From positions 1 to 64,000 of the forward strand of contig NZ_JAGQDC010000003.1 of NCBI RefSeq assembly GCF_023282985.1: 64,000 nucleotides of DNA, written 5' to 3'. A program made the position numbers and the translations under genes. Source of the DNA: Serratia silvae. GTDB taxonomy: Bacteria > Pseudomonadota > Gammaproteobacteria > Enterobacterales > Enterobacteriaceae. The notes below the pieces were generated by a model, which was not told the origin of the DNA, made no database searches, and was given only the letters and a program-made list of their open reading frames with translations. The stretch's first letter is position 1, and each line of letters begins with the position of its first letter. Below, piece by piece: positions 17,042 to 26,365 of this stretch.

Positions 17042-19237
17042 TCAGAACAGCACCGAGTAGTTCAAACCAAAGGTGCGGCCACGGCCTTTATAGCTGTACA
17101 ACTCAGGCGCGCCGTAGGTTGGGCTATACAGGATTGGCGCACGTTGGCCCCACACGGTGGTGTAGTCTTTGTCCAACAGGTTCTCTACGCTGAAACTGAC
17201 CTTGCCCACCGGCAGGGCATAGCTGCTGAGGACGTCAATGGTGTTATAGCCGTCGAGCTTGCGGCCCTGGCTGTCGGAAACGTCGAAGGTCTGCTGCGAC
17301 TGCACGCGCACCGTCCAGTCACCCGGTGCCCAGTTGACGTAGGCGGTGGCTTTCGATGGGCTGGCGGTGTCGACGGTCAACTTCTCCCATTTGCCATCGG
17401 TCTTGGTTTCCGACTTGATCAGGTTAAAGGTGGCTCCGGTGCTCCATTCGCTGTCGTCGAAGAAGTAGTCCACCGCGCCTTCCATGCCATAAATTCGACG
17501 TTTGTCAGAGTTCATGTTGATGGTCATATCGGTCTTGTTAATGGTGATGGTCTTGTCTGACAGGGAATAGTAGGCTGCAACCTGGGTGCGCAGGTTGTCG
17601 CCGTTGTAGCGCCAACCTAGCTCATAGGAGTCAACCTTGATGCCGTCCAGCTTGGAGTCATTGACGTTGACGCTTTTTTGCAGCTGATAGTGGCCGTTCA
17701 CCAGCTTATAGGTGCCGGAACCGTAATACTTGGCCAGATCCGGGATCTCAAACCCTTGCGAGAAGTTGAACCAGGTCTGTTGGCGTTCTGTCAGATGAGC
17801 CAGTAAACCGGCGTTGAACAGCGCGTTGTTGTAGTCGGTTTTACCGCCCGGCACGGCATCGGCAGAGGTCGCCAGTCCGTTGGCGATCCCTTGCTGCTGT
17901 GCGTAGCCAACGAAATCATCCACCTTGTTCTCGGTGTACTGGTAGCGCACGCCGCCGCTCAGGGTGAACATCGGGTCGATGTCGTAGCTGGCCTGCATGA
18001 ACGGCGCCAGGTTGGTGGTGGTATAGCTCGGGTAACGGCCGACGTTGTAGGCATTTTGCAACGTCATCCCGCCGGACTGCTGGGCCAGTGCCAGATTGAA
18101 GAACTGCTGGTTGGCATTGAAGCTTTCATGATCGGCATCGAAGCCGTAGGTCAGCGTCAGGCTATCGATCGGCTTGCTGTTCAGGGTCAGTTTGCCACCG
18201 TAGAAATCGGTTTTCTGTTGTGAAGCGCCGATGCTGGTTACCTTGCCGCCGCTCAGGGTTGGGAACGGATAGAAGGTCAGCGATTCATCACGATAATAAA
18301 CCTGCGCCACCAGATCCTGGCCCCAGAAGTCGGTGTTGGAGTATTGCAGGTTGATCAGATGGCGTTCGGTGCCTGGAATGCGATCCGAATCCAGATTACC
18401 GCTGTTGTAGGCCTGCCCGTTACCGGTCACCGCCGAGAAGTTTTGCCCCAGATACAGGCCGTGCTTACCGTCTGACTCGCTGTTGAAATATTGCGTGGTC
18501 AGCTGCAACTGCTGATGATCGTCGATATTGATGGTGCCGGTGCCCATCAGGTCGATACGATCGGAATATTGCAGGCCGGTTTGGGTGTTGTCGATCAGTA
18601 CCTCGTCGCCTTTGCCGTCATACCAACCGCCGTAACGCTGATACGAAACCGACAGCCGCCCGGAGGCCTTATCGGTGCCGCCGCTGACGGCCGCCGACAC
18701 GTTTTCATCGTGATCGCTGCTGCTGTTGAAGCCGGTTTTACCGCCAAGCTGCAGCTCCACCTGTTTCTCTTCCTGGCCTTTCTTGGTCACGATGTTGACT
18801 AGGCCACCGGTGCTACCGCCGCCGTACAGCGAAGTAGCGCCTGAAATCACCTCAATATGGGCGATGTTGAACGGATCGATCGAATCGAGCTGGCGGCTGT
18901 CGCTGCGCGATGAGTTCAGGCGCACGCCATCGATCATCACCATCATCGAGCGGCCGCGCAGGTTCATACCGTAGTTGGTACGGCCCTGGCTACTGACGTC
19001 CATGCCCGGGATCAACTGCGACAGCACATCCTTGATCTCTTTACCGCCCTGCACCTGTTGCTCAATTTCCTGGCCTTCGATCACCCAGGTGGTCTGTGCC
19101 ATTTCCGCTACGCTGCGGTGAGAGCGGCTGGCGGAAACCACCAGTTGGTCATCATTTTTTTGTTCTTCTGCCCAGGCCGTTGGTGCGAGCATGGCTAACA
19201 GGCAAGGGTTTAGTACCCAGAGGTGTCTGCGTTTCAT
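17042..19237 (-). CDS. iutA: Ferric aerobactin outer-membrane receptor (TonB-dependent)
   Basis: A 731-aa beta-barrel receptor importing Fe(III)-aerobactin with TonB energy. It is clearly similar to E. coli IutA throughout. The signal peptide ends AWA-EE, the TonB box is DQLVVSAS, and the plug domain has AEMAQTTWVIEG, SQLIPGMDVSS and NYGMNLRGR. The barrel ends with FGLNYSVLF, whose terminal Phe is the outer-membrane insertion signal. It is the last gene of the iucABCD-iutA operon, 22 bp after iucD. Confidence 0.96.
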   Translation of the reverse strand: MKRRHLWVLNPCLLAMLAPTAWAEEQKNDDQLVVSASRSHRSVAEMAQTTWVIEGQEIEQQVQGGKEIKDVLSQLIPGMDVSSQGRTNYGMNLRGRSMMVMIDGVRLNSSRSDSRQLDSIDPFNIAHIEVISGATSLYGGGSTGGLVNIVTKKGQEEKQVELQLGGKTGFNSSSDHDENVSAAVSGGTDKASGRLSVSYQRYGGWYDGKGDEVLIDNTQTGLQYSDRIDLMGTGTINIDDHQQLQLTTQYFNSESDGKHGLYLGQNFSAVTGNGQAYNSGNLDSDRIPGTERHLINLQYSNTDFWGQDLVAQVYYRDESLTFYPFPTLSGGKVTSIGASQQKTDFYGGKLTLNSKPIDSLTLTYGFDADHESFNANQQFFNLALAQQSGGMTLQNAYNVGRYPSYTTTNLAPFMQASYDIDPMFTLSGGVRYQYTENKVDDFVGYAQQQGIANGLATSADAVPGGKTDYNNALFNAGLLAHLTERQQTWFNFSQGFEIPDLAKYYGSGTYKLVNGHYQLQKSVNVNDSKLDGIKVDSYELGWRYNGDNLRTQVAAYYSLSDKTITINKTDMTINMNSDKRRIYGMEGAVDYFFDDSEWSTGATFNLIKSETKTDGKWEKLTVDTASPSKATAYVNWAPGDWTVRVQSQQTFDVSDSQGRKLDGYNTIDVLSSYALPVGKVSFSVENLLDKDYTTVWGQRAPILYSPTYGAPELYSYKGRGRTFGLNYSVLF

Positions 19238-19259
19238 TGTTGTTCAAACGTTTCCATGG

Positions 19260-20585
19260 TTAGTTAAAGTTAAAGATGGCGTCGTGTGCAGCTTGGGCGG
19301 TTACCGCTGCCTGCTGGCTACGCCATTGGATCACCGCCGGGGTGGACGTTAAGTCGAATTGGTCGCGTCCTAATGCCCGGTTGAGAATACGGGCCGAACG
19401 CCAGGCCATCAGGCTGAGCTGGGGTTCGGCAATACCATGACTGTGCATGCCGGCGTTGACGGCAAACAGACAGTTTTCGCTCGGGCCCTGCCATTCCAGG
19501 GTGAAATCTGGGGTGATACGATATTCATCGTTCGCCGTGGTCAGCAGGCGATTGGCTAGCGGTGCGAGAAACGCCGGGCGGTCTTGCTGATAGCCGGTGG
19601 CGAAGATCACCACGTCGCAGTCGAAGGTTTCCTTGCCCTGATCGAGGTGGTGATGGGTGACCAGCTGATAGCCATTGCCGGATGCGTGCATCGCAGCCAA
19701 TGAGCGGCTAGGCAGCAGGTGGGCCCAAGGCTTTTCACGTAACACTTCAAAGCGGTGATACATCGCTTGGTAGATCGCCAGCAGCGATCCGCTGGTGATG
19801 CCGTCCGACGTCATTTTCTGCTCGGTCAGCATGCGCTGTTTGGCACTGTCGCTCAGGGTGTAGAAGCTTTCTACGTATTCCGGCGTGAAGTACTCATTGG
19901 CGAAGGCGGCTTCGTCCAGCGCGTTGTAATTGTTGCGGCGTGAGATCCAGTTCAACTGCTTGGGCTGGCCCCACTCGGCGCGGAAAATGTTCAAAAACAG
20001 ATCGGCACCGCTTTGGCCGCCGCCGATCACGGTGACGCGTTTGTCGCTAAGATCTGGGTTACGCAGGCTCATTTCGCTGGCATGGAAGCAGCGATCGTTC
20101 TGCTCGCTGACGCAGTCCGGCAGCTTGGGGCGTTTGCCTATCCCTAAGCAGATATGGCGAGCACGGTAGACATCACGCTGGGTGGTGACAACAAATTGGC
20201 GTTGCTGGTCGTCAAAATCCACGCTGCGGATGTCTTGACTGAACTCAAGCGTCTCCAGCCCGTTAGCCGCCCAGTCGAGATAGTCGGCGAACTCTTCGCG
20301 GGAGACAGTGCGTTGTTCGGTGGTCAGGAAGCGGTAGAACTTCTTCCTTTTCACCAGGTAGTTGAGAAAGCTGTACGGGTTGGTCGGCGAAACCGCACTG
20401 ACCAGATCCTTGAGGAAACTGGTTTGCATATGGCAGTCCGGCACCATCATGCCCGGGTGCCAGGAGAAGTGCGGTTTACGTTCGAAGAACTTGCTGTTAA
20501 AACCGGTAACCTCACTGCCGAGTGCGGCAATGCTCAGATTGAATGGGCCGACGCCGATGCCGATGAAATCCAGAGGCTGATTCAT
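19260..20585 (-). CDS. iucD: L-lysine N6-monooxygenase (aerobactin biosynthesis)
   Basis: A 441-aa FAD- and NADPH-dependent enzyme that hydroxylates the epsilon-amine of lysine, the first step of aerobactin synthesis. Motifs are the FAD-binding GIGVGPFNLSIAAL at the N-terminus, the substrate-region MQTSFLKDLVS, the NADPH-binding VIGGGQSGAD and the C-terminal FATGY segment. The start codon overlaps the iucC stop by 4 bp. Full length. Confidence 0.96.
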   Translation of the reverse strand: MNQPLDFIGIGVGPFNLSIAALGSEVTGFNSKFFERKPHFSWHPGMMVPDCHMQTSFLKDLVSAVSPTNPYSFLNYLVKRKKFYRFLTTEQRTVSREEFADYLDWAANGLETLEFSQDIRSVDFDDQQRQFVVTTQRDVYRARHICLGIGKRPKLPDCVSEQNDRCFHASEMSLRNPDLSDKRVTVIGGGQSGADLFLNIFRAEWGQPKQLNWISRRNNYNALDEAAFANEYFTPEYVESFYTLSDSAKQRMLTEQKMTSDGITSGSLLAIYQAMYHRFEVLREKPWAHLLPSRSLAAMHASGNGYQLVTHHHLDQGKETFDCDVVIFATGYQQDRPAFLAPLANRLLTTANDEYRITPDFTLEWQGPSENCLFAVNAGMHSHGIAEPQLSLMAWRSARILNRALGRDQFDLTSTPAVIQWRSQQAAVTAQAAHDAIFNFN

Positions 20586-22330
20586 TGGGCAAACTCCTTG
20601 GAGACCAAATAAAGAGGGTTATCCAGATCTTGCAGATAGTTCGGCAACATGCGGCTGCCGCCATCCTGCTCTGAATAGGTGAGTTTCACCGGGTTGAGTA
20701 CCACGCGAATAATCTGTGGCTTGAAAAGGTCGAACAGGGCAAAGCGGTCGGCCAACTGCGGATGCTGCGCCATATAGCGCTCCAGCACCTGTGCCAGCAC
20801 TTGATAGAAACGCGGTTCGCTTATGCCGCAGCCGCTCATCAGTGGCGAAATGAAGCGCAGCACGGTGACGAAATGCCCGGTTTGCAGATCATGGATCAGA
20901 TAGTCGGCAGGCAGGCGCACCGTCACGTCCTTCACCACCTGCGGCAGTGAAGCGGCCTGTGGGAAGTCCTGATCTACCAGGCGCATATCGCCCTGGAAAT
21001 CTTTTAGCAGCACCCGCTGTGGCACATGGTTTTTCATCACTAATGTGATGTTCTGGCCGTGGGCGATCAGCGCCACCCCGTAGCAGCACATCAGGTGGTA
21101 CATCGGCAGCACCACCGCCTGGAACATCTGCGCCAGCCAGGCCTCTGCGCTCAGGCCGGAACGGGCGATATAGGCGGCGATCAGCGGCTCACCCTGATGG
21201 TCCGTTTCCATCAGCGTTGCCATCAGGATCGCCTGCTCGCCCGGTTGCAGATAACAGGAGGGGTTTTCACGCCAGATCACCCCGAGCATTTCCTGATAAC
21301 GGTAAGGGGCCTTGGGCAGTGCGCCGTAGGTTGAGTGGGCCAGGTAGCCCGCAGCCGGTTCACCCAGGATCTGGGCACCGCTGGCCTGCAAGGTGCTGTC
21401 GCTGGCGAAAATCTGCTGTAACCAGCGTGAAGCCGCAGGCCCGGCGCTGATGTACTTGCCCGGAATACCGCGATAGCAGGAGGTGTTGTAAATGGTCAAC
21501 GGCAGCTTGATATCGAAGGGCACCCGGCGGCTGGTATTGGTCAAAGTGCGCAGGGACTGCTGAGCCAGATAGCGATCGCCAAACTCGCCCAGCTCAACCA
21601 ATTCACCGCTGGCCAGTTGTGGCAGGAAATGCAGCGCAATTTTTTGCTGCCATTGCCATGGATGTAACGGCACTGGCAGCCAGTCGTTGTTCAGCTGTAA
21701 TTCGCGCCAACGGCGGTCAAAGCGCTGGCGTTCGCTGCTGTCCATCGCGCTGTTGAGCAGGCTTTCTAGCGGGAAGTCCTCGTCAATGCACCAGACAAAG
21801 CTGCCACGTTTGGCGGCCACCCAGTGCAGTTGGAACTGGCCCTGATATTCTGGCGCATACTGTTGCAGCGCCGTCAGCCCCCAGCCACGACGCCCCTTGT
21901 TGAAGACGAACTTCGGGTGGCCTGCCAACAGGCATTGCAGCGCGTCGGCATCCAGCGCAATCAGATCGTTGGCGCTCATCCCGTGGCGAGCGGTGAGTAG
22001 CTGCATGTCACCGCGTAGCGTGGCGTACAGATCTTCCAAATGTTCGGCGATCTGCGCATCGTCCATCTTCAGCACCTGCGCCAGTTGCCGCAGCGTCTGA
22101 TCGGCGGCCAGCGGCAGGCGATCACAGCACAGGCTGTTGGCGTCGATGTGCAACCAACCCCAGATCCCGCGTTTGGCGCTGAAGCGGTAGGTCGCATCAC
22201 CTAGGGCAATCTGCCATTGGTCGCCGTATTCTTCGGCCTGCAAAGTGCGCTCATACTCCAGTTCCGCCAGGATCTTGGCGATCATCTGCAGGTTAACGCG
22301 TTGCCAATTGGCGTAATCGTGGCGGCTCAT
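20582..22330 (-). CDS. iucC: Aerobactin synthase IucC (NIS synthetase)
   Basis: A 582-aa NRPS-independent siderophore synthetase that joins the second N6-acetyl-N6-hydroxylysine to the citrate half made by IucA, using ATP. Family signatures include the N-terminal GHPKFVFNKGRRGWG, the nucleotide-site motif HPWQWQ, TNTSRRVPFDIKLPL and, later, GVALIAHGQNITLVMKN and LLKDFQGDMRLV. It overlaps iucB and iucD by 4 bp each, implying coupled translation. Confidence 0.95.
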   Translation of the reverse strand: MSRHDYANWQRVNLQMIAKILAELEYERTLQAEEYGDQWQIALGDATYRFSAKRGIWGWLHIDANSLCCDRLPLAADQTLRQLAQVLKMDDAQIAEHLEDLYATLRGDMQLLTARHGMSANDLIALDADALQCLLAGHPKFVFNKGRRGWGLTALQQYAPEYQGQFQLHWVAAKRGSFVWCIDEDFPLESLLNSAMDSSERQRFDRRWRELQLNNDWLPVPLHPWQWQQKIALHFLPQLASGELVELGEFGDRYLAQQSLRTLTNTSRRVPFDIKLPLTIYNTSCYRGIPGKYISAGPAASRWLQQIFASDSTLQASGAQILGEPAAGYLAHSTYGALPKAPYRYQEMLGVIWRENPSCYLQPGEQAILMATLMETDHQGEPLIAAYIARSGLSAEAWLAQMFQAVVLPMYHLMCCYGVALIAHGQNITLVMKNHVPQRVLLKDFQGDMRLVDQDFPQAASLPQVVKDVTVRLPADYLIHDLQTGHFVTVLRFISPLMSGCGISEPRFYQVLAQVLERYMAQHPQLADRFALFDLFKPQIIRVVLNPVKLTYSEQDGGSRMLPNYLQDLDNPLYLVSKEFAQ

Positions 22331-23277
22331 ACCTGTCCCTCGCGGAAGAAGTCATCACGCTGGTTCATGATCAGCCGTGAGCGTTTATGGGGGAAATCAA
22401 ACTCTTTCAGCGTTTGGTAGCCAGCGGTGGGCAGATGGCGGAAAAGCCGCTGATTGTCTGCGCGTGGCTCGGCCACGACGCGAGTGGTGCGAGGTTCATC
22501 CAGGTATAAATAGTGGGTCAGGCCACGTAGCCAACTGCGGATGTACTGCGCGCCACGCCAGTCCTCCTCGCCGACCAGCATGTGCAGGCCGCGATCGAAC
22601 GGCTGCCAGCGATAGTGGCGGCCAATGCGATCTTCTGGCGCCCAGTAAACTTCGAAATAGCCAAAGGGTTGGTCGTCAAAGCAGCCCAGCAGCGGGTAGC
22701 AATAGCTGGAATCAAGCTGGCGCTGTAAATAGGCGGCTTGCACTTCGAGCGACCCGCTCATTTCCCAGAAGGCGTCAACACGGGGGGAATTCATCCAACG
22801 GGTGAACTGCTCGGCGTCGCGCTCGACTTCAGGCAAACGGAAACTCAAGCTACGTTTGATTTGCGGATCGAAGCGGCGATACACCTCGCCACTGGGTCGG
22901 GCAGGGCGTTGTGGGAACCACAGCTCTCGCTCGGCATCGTATTGCATCTGGCCGCCAGCGGTTTGGCGTTCGGCGATCAGCCACAGCGGCAGTTGGTAGA
23001 AGGTTTCACGGGCCAGGTAATCACCGCTGGCCTGGGTGAACAGTGCCAGAGCCTGTGGCTCCTCACGCCATTCGGCATAGGGCAGGGCAATGCCGCTCAG
23101 CTGTGGAGCCGCGATCAGCAACTGATCCAATGCCTGGATCAACCAGCCTGCTGGCAGTGAGCCTGGATAATGCAACGCAGCGCTGCCGTCTAATCCCAGG
23201 CTAAGGGACAGGTTTTTCCCCAGCTGTTCGCAGCGGAATCCGCTGGTGGCGTGAACAATCTTGGCGACGGGCATCAT
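22327..23277 (-). CDS. iucB: N6-hydroxylysine O-acetyltransferase (aerobactin biosynthesis)
   Basis: A 316-aa GNAT-fold enzyme that acetylates N6-hydroxylysine to the hydroxamate. The C-terminal acyltransferase domain (about residues 140-310) carries LPEVERDAEQFTRWMNSPRVDAFWE, FGYFEVYWAPEDRIG and the acetyl-CoA loop HMLVGEEDWRGAQY, typical of siderophore acetyltransferases. It overlaps iucA and iucC by 4 bp at ATGA junctions. Confidence 0.94.
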   Translation of the reverse strand: MMPVAKIVHATSGFRCEQLGKNLSLSLGLDGSAALHYPGSLPAGWLIQALDQLLIAAPQLSGIALPYAEWREEPQALALFTQASGDYLARETFYQLPLWLIAERQTAGGQMQYDAERELWFPQRPARPSGEVYRRFDPQIKRSLSFRLPEVERDAEQFTRWMNSPRVDAFWEMSGSLEVQAAYLQRQLDSSYCYPLLGCFDDQPFGYFEVYWAPEDRIGRHYRWQPFDRGLHMLVGEEDWRGAQYIRSWLRGLTHYLYLDEPRTTRVVAEPRADNQRLFRHLPTAGYQTLKEFDFPHKRSRLIMNQRDDFFREGQV

Positions 23278-25004
23278 TGAGCGGCCTCCACGCGCAGCGG
23301 ATTGGTGAAATCAAAGTAAATCACCGCCGGATCGACAATGGTGTTCTCATTGTGATCGTGCAGATAGCAGAAGAAGTTGCCCTTGCAGTTCCAATGTGGG
23401 CTGTCGAGCACATAGTCCAGGCAGCGGGTATTTTTCGCCGTGTTACGCAGCGTGGTTAACGCATCCCGTACTCGTCGCATCAAGCTCTCTTCACTGTCGA
23501 ACCCTGCTGCCGCCATCGCGGCGGTCACGGCCAACGTAGAATTCACCAGCAGATAGTAAGGGAAGTAGCGCAACAGTTGCTGCTCGCTAAAGCGGTTTTC
23601 CGCTTCGGCTTCGCCGATTTCATCCAACCAAGGCGTGGCATCGCGGGTAAAGCCGCTGCCCTGACAATCGCGGTACAGCATGCCTACCGGCAAGTCTTGC
23701 TGCATTTCCACTAGAATGTTTTGTTGATGGGCCAGCAACACCAGGCCGTAGTCGGCTTCGGCGCTGAACAGCGGTAGCAGCACCTGCTGGCAGTAAGCGT
23801 CCAGCCAGCAATGGGCTGCTTGTTGCAACGGCAAGTTCAGGCGGGCAGCCAGGCGACGCACTGCTGCGGCTAATAGGCTATCACCACCGTCTGGTGCTGC
23901 TTGTGTCAAGGTGACCAATACGTTGGTTTGGTTCTGCGCCTGACCGAACAGCAGGTTATCGCGCAGCGCCATCAGGCTTTCTTCCTGGATCATGCCGTCT
24001 GCGGAACGTAACCCGGCCCAACCATCTTCTTGCATCACGCGCATCGTTGGGTAACGAGCTTGCAGTTCCTGCCAGCGGGAGGTCTGCGCCAGTCGTGCCA
24101 GACGCATACCGCGCTTCACTTCTTTGACCGACAGGGTACGCACCGAGTTGGTTAGCCGTACGCTGAGGGAAAACTTGATCATGTCGCGGCTGCCCGCCTG
24201 GTACAGCGAACGTGAAGAGCTGGTTGGCAGCCAACGTTCACCCGCCTCACCCAGATCGCTCAGCTTGTGCTGCTCGACCAACTCGCGGCACCAGCTTTGT
24301 GCCAGCAGATAATCGGCCTGCCATGGATGCATCGGCAGCAGCCAGACGTCATCGGTAAAATGGCCTAGTAGCTGCGGTGCGCTTTCTGCGGCGAAGCGTT
24401 GCAGGCGCTGTTGTAACGTCAGTTCCAGGCTGTCACCACACAGGTGGTGTTTATCTACCGCAAACCAGCGCAGGGGGAAGCTGCCAGCAAAATCAGGCAG
24501 GTAGCGCTGTGCCTGCTGACGATCGAAAGGCTCATGGGATTTCGGTGCCGGGTGGAAGGCATGGCCAGCTAACAACCCTTGTTCTGCCTGGGCAAAATTC
24601 AGCGGCTGGTCACGTAGCTTTGGCCAGTCCAGCCGGATGGCGATCGCCTGTTGGGTATTGTCATGACTTTCCAGCACTCGCTGGCGAAAGCGAGCCAAAA
24701 CTTCCTCACTCAGTTGGCCTTTTATCGCCGGTTTGGCCAGCAACAACGTAACCAACCGCTCAAAACTCAGCGCTTCACCGTTGCCATTCAGGCAGGCGGG
24801 GAACTGATATTGATGATGTTGGGTTGGCGAGATATGCCGTAATGGAATGCGAATGGACTGGCTATCCGAAAGTGGGAGATGTAGCTGAGGTTGTTGGCTA
24901 TGGGTTGCCGGCACGATGTGCCAGTCCCGGGTTTCACGCATTAGCGCGTTGAGGAAACATTGCGCAGCCACATCGGTTGCTGCGCTTGCTAACTGGATGG
25001 TCAT
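23274..25004 (-). CDS. iucA: Aerobactin synthase IucA (NIS synthetase)
   Basis: A 576-aa NIS synthetase that condenses citrate with the first N6-acetyl-N6-hydroxylysine. It is a paralogue of IucC with GHAFHPAPKSHEPF, PMHPWQADYLL, TSSSRSLYQAGSRDMIKFSLSV and LLAHQQNILVEMQQDLP. The start at 25004 is preceded by AAGGGTC; a frame extending to 25067 runs through the operator region and is unlikely. First gene of the operon, 24 bp downstream of the tandem Fur-like sites. Confidence 0.95.
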   Translation of the reverse strand: MTIQLASAATDVAAQCFLNALMRETRDWHIVPATHSQQPQLHLPLSDSQSIRIPLRHISPTQHHQYQFPACLNGNGEALSFERLVTLLLAKPAIKGQLSEEVLARFRQRVLESHDNTQQAIAIRLDWPKLRDQPLNFAQAEQGLLAGHAFHPAPKSHEPFDRQQAQRYLPDFAGSFPLRWFAVDKHHLCGDSLELTLQQRLQRFAAESAPQLLGHFTDDVWLLPMHPWQADYLLAQSWCRELVEQHKLSDLGEAGERWLPTSSSRSLYQAGSRDMIKFSLSVRLTNSVRTLSVKEVKRGMRLARLAQTSRWQELQARYPTMRVMQEDGWAGLRSADGMIQEESLMALRDNLLFGQAQNQTNVLVTLTQAAPDGGDSLLAAAVRRLAARLNLPLQQAAHCWLDAYCQQVLLPLFSAEADYGLVLLAHQQNILVEMQQDLPVGMLYRDCQGSGFTRDATPWLDEIGEAEAENRFSEQQLLRYFPYYLLVNSTLAVTAAMAAAGFDSEESLMRRVRDALTTLRNTAKNTRCLDYVLDSPHWNCKGNFFCYLHDHNENTIVDPAVIYFDFTNPLRVEAAQ

Positions 25005-25028
25005 GACCCTTGTCACTCTGGAGCGATT

Positions 25029-25065
25029 GAGAATGATTCTTATATCAATAGTTCTTATTATTATC
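25029..25065. promoter_or_regulatory. Tandem Fur boxes in the iucA-shiF divergent region
   Basis: Two adjacent 19-bp stretches resemble the Fur consensus GATAATGATAATCATTATC: GAGAATGATTCTTATATCA (25029-25047) and, on the minus strand, GATAATAATAAGAACTATT (25065-25047). They lie between the divergent iucA and shiF-like starts. Fur with Fe(II) should repress both directions in iron-rich conditions; the same arrangement is known for pColV aerobactin. Confidence 0.82.
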
Positions 25066-25137
25066 AATCACCGTGTGATACAATTTTTTGATTAATTACA
25101 CATAAAAACATCATTTTTTTAACGGTTATTTTACTTA

Positions 25138-26364
25138 ATGCGCCTATTTTCCGGTTCAAAAATCGTTGCAATTGGTAATAATTCTCCTTCAAACTGGCCG
25201 CTGGCATTTTGTGCCGGGCTATTGGGCATTGGGCAAAATGGCTTGCTGGTCGCATTACCCGTGTTGGTCAGCCTGACTCAGCTCTCGCTGTCGGTGTGGG
25301 CAGGGTTGCTAACGCTAGGGTCGATGCTGTTTCTGGTTGGCTCTCCCTGGTGGGGGCGGCAGGCAGAAATTCGCGGCTGTAAATACGTGGTGGTTATGGC
25401 ACTGGCGGGTTACCTGCTCAGCTTTGCGTTATTGGCCTTGGCCGTGTGGGGGCTGGCTGCTGGCTGGTTGCCTGAAATGGCTGGGCTGGGTGGATTGATC
25501 GTGGCGCGCATTATCTACGGCCTGACAGTATCGGGCATGGTGCCCGCCAGCCAGACTTGGGCGCTGCAACGCGCTGGGTATGAACAACGTATGGCCGCGT
25601 TAGCCACTATCAGTTCCGGCCTGAGCTGCGGCCGGTTGCTTGGTCCGCTGTGTGCGGCCGTGGCGCTGTCTTTGCATCCGATGGCTCCGCTGTGGCTGAT
25701 GGCGATTGCGCCGTTGATCGCGTTACTGGTGATCTGCCACCAGCATAACGACCCGCCGTTGCCTGCGGTGGCGCATCAGCAAAACCGCCTGCGGCTGACG
25801 ATGATGCCTTATTTATTGTGTGCGTTATTGCTGGCGGGCTGCGTCAGTCTGATGCAGTTGGGCTTGGCTCCGCATTTGCAGCAGTTGTTCAGCCATTCGG
25901 CGACGACCGTTAGCCACCATGTGGCGGTATTGCTCAGCGTGGCGGCAGGTTGCACGCTGTTGGCACAGTTTTTGGTGGTGCGGCCACAACGTCTTACTCC
26001 GCCGCAGCTATTGATGGTTGCCGCTTTGTTGATGATCGCTGGCTTGGGGCTGATGTGTACCGCTCCGCTGGCGCTGTTTTATCTCGGCTGTGCTTTGGCT
26101 TCGTTTGGGGCTGCGATGGCGACACCGGGCTATCAACTGATGTTGAACGATAAATTATCTACTGGCAAAGGGGCTGGAGCGATTGCCACCAGTCACACGC
26201 TGGGCTACGGTGCGAGCGCGCTAATGGTGCCGGTGGTGAGCAAATTTTACGGTGAGTCGCAGTTGGTTGCGGCGGCACTGGTAGCCGCCGTCCTGCTGGG
26301 CGGCATTAGCAGCTGGCTATGGTGCCAGCATCGAATGGCTGACATTGCGCGGGAGAGTCAGTGA
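25138..26364 (+). CDS. shiF: ShiF-like MFS transporter of the aerobactin locus
   Basis: A 408-aa inner-membrane protein with about 12 hydrophobic helices, an MFS transporter. Its position, divergent from iucA, and its overall character match ShiF of the pColV and Shigella aerobactin islands, proposed to export aerobactin. Helix-rich segments such as FCAGLLGIGQNGLLVALPVLV and GLTVSGMVPASQTWALQ are seen. The start is 73 bp beyond the second Fur-like box. The gene ends 1 bp before the siderophore-interacting gene, so the two form an operon. The export role is inferred. Confidence 0.82.
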   Translation: MRLFSGSKIVAIGNNSPSNWPLAFCAGLLGIGQNGLLVALPVLVSLTQLSLSVWAGLLTLGSMLFLVGSPWWGRQAEIRGCKYVVVMALAGYLLSFALLALAVWGLAAGWLPEMAGLGGLIVARIIYGLTVSGMVPASQTWALQRAGYEQRMAALATISSGLSCGRLLGPLCAAVALSLHPMAPLWLMAIAPLIALLVICHQHNDPPLPAVAHQQNRLRLTMMPYLLCALLLAGCVSLMQLGLAPHLQQLFSHSATTVSHHVAVLLSVAAGCTLLAQFLVVRPQRLTPPQLLMVAALLMIAGLGLMCTAPLALFYLGCALASFGAAMATPGYQLMLNDKLSTGKGAGAIATSHTLGYGASALMVPVVSKFYGESQLVAAALVAAVLLGGISSWLWCQHRMADIARESQ

Positions 26365-26365
26365 T

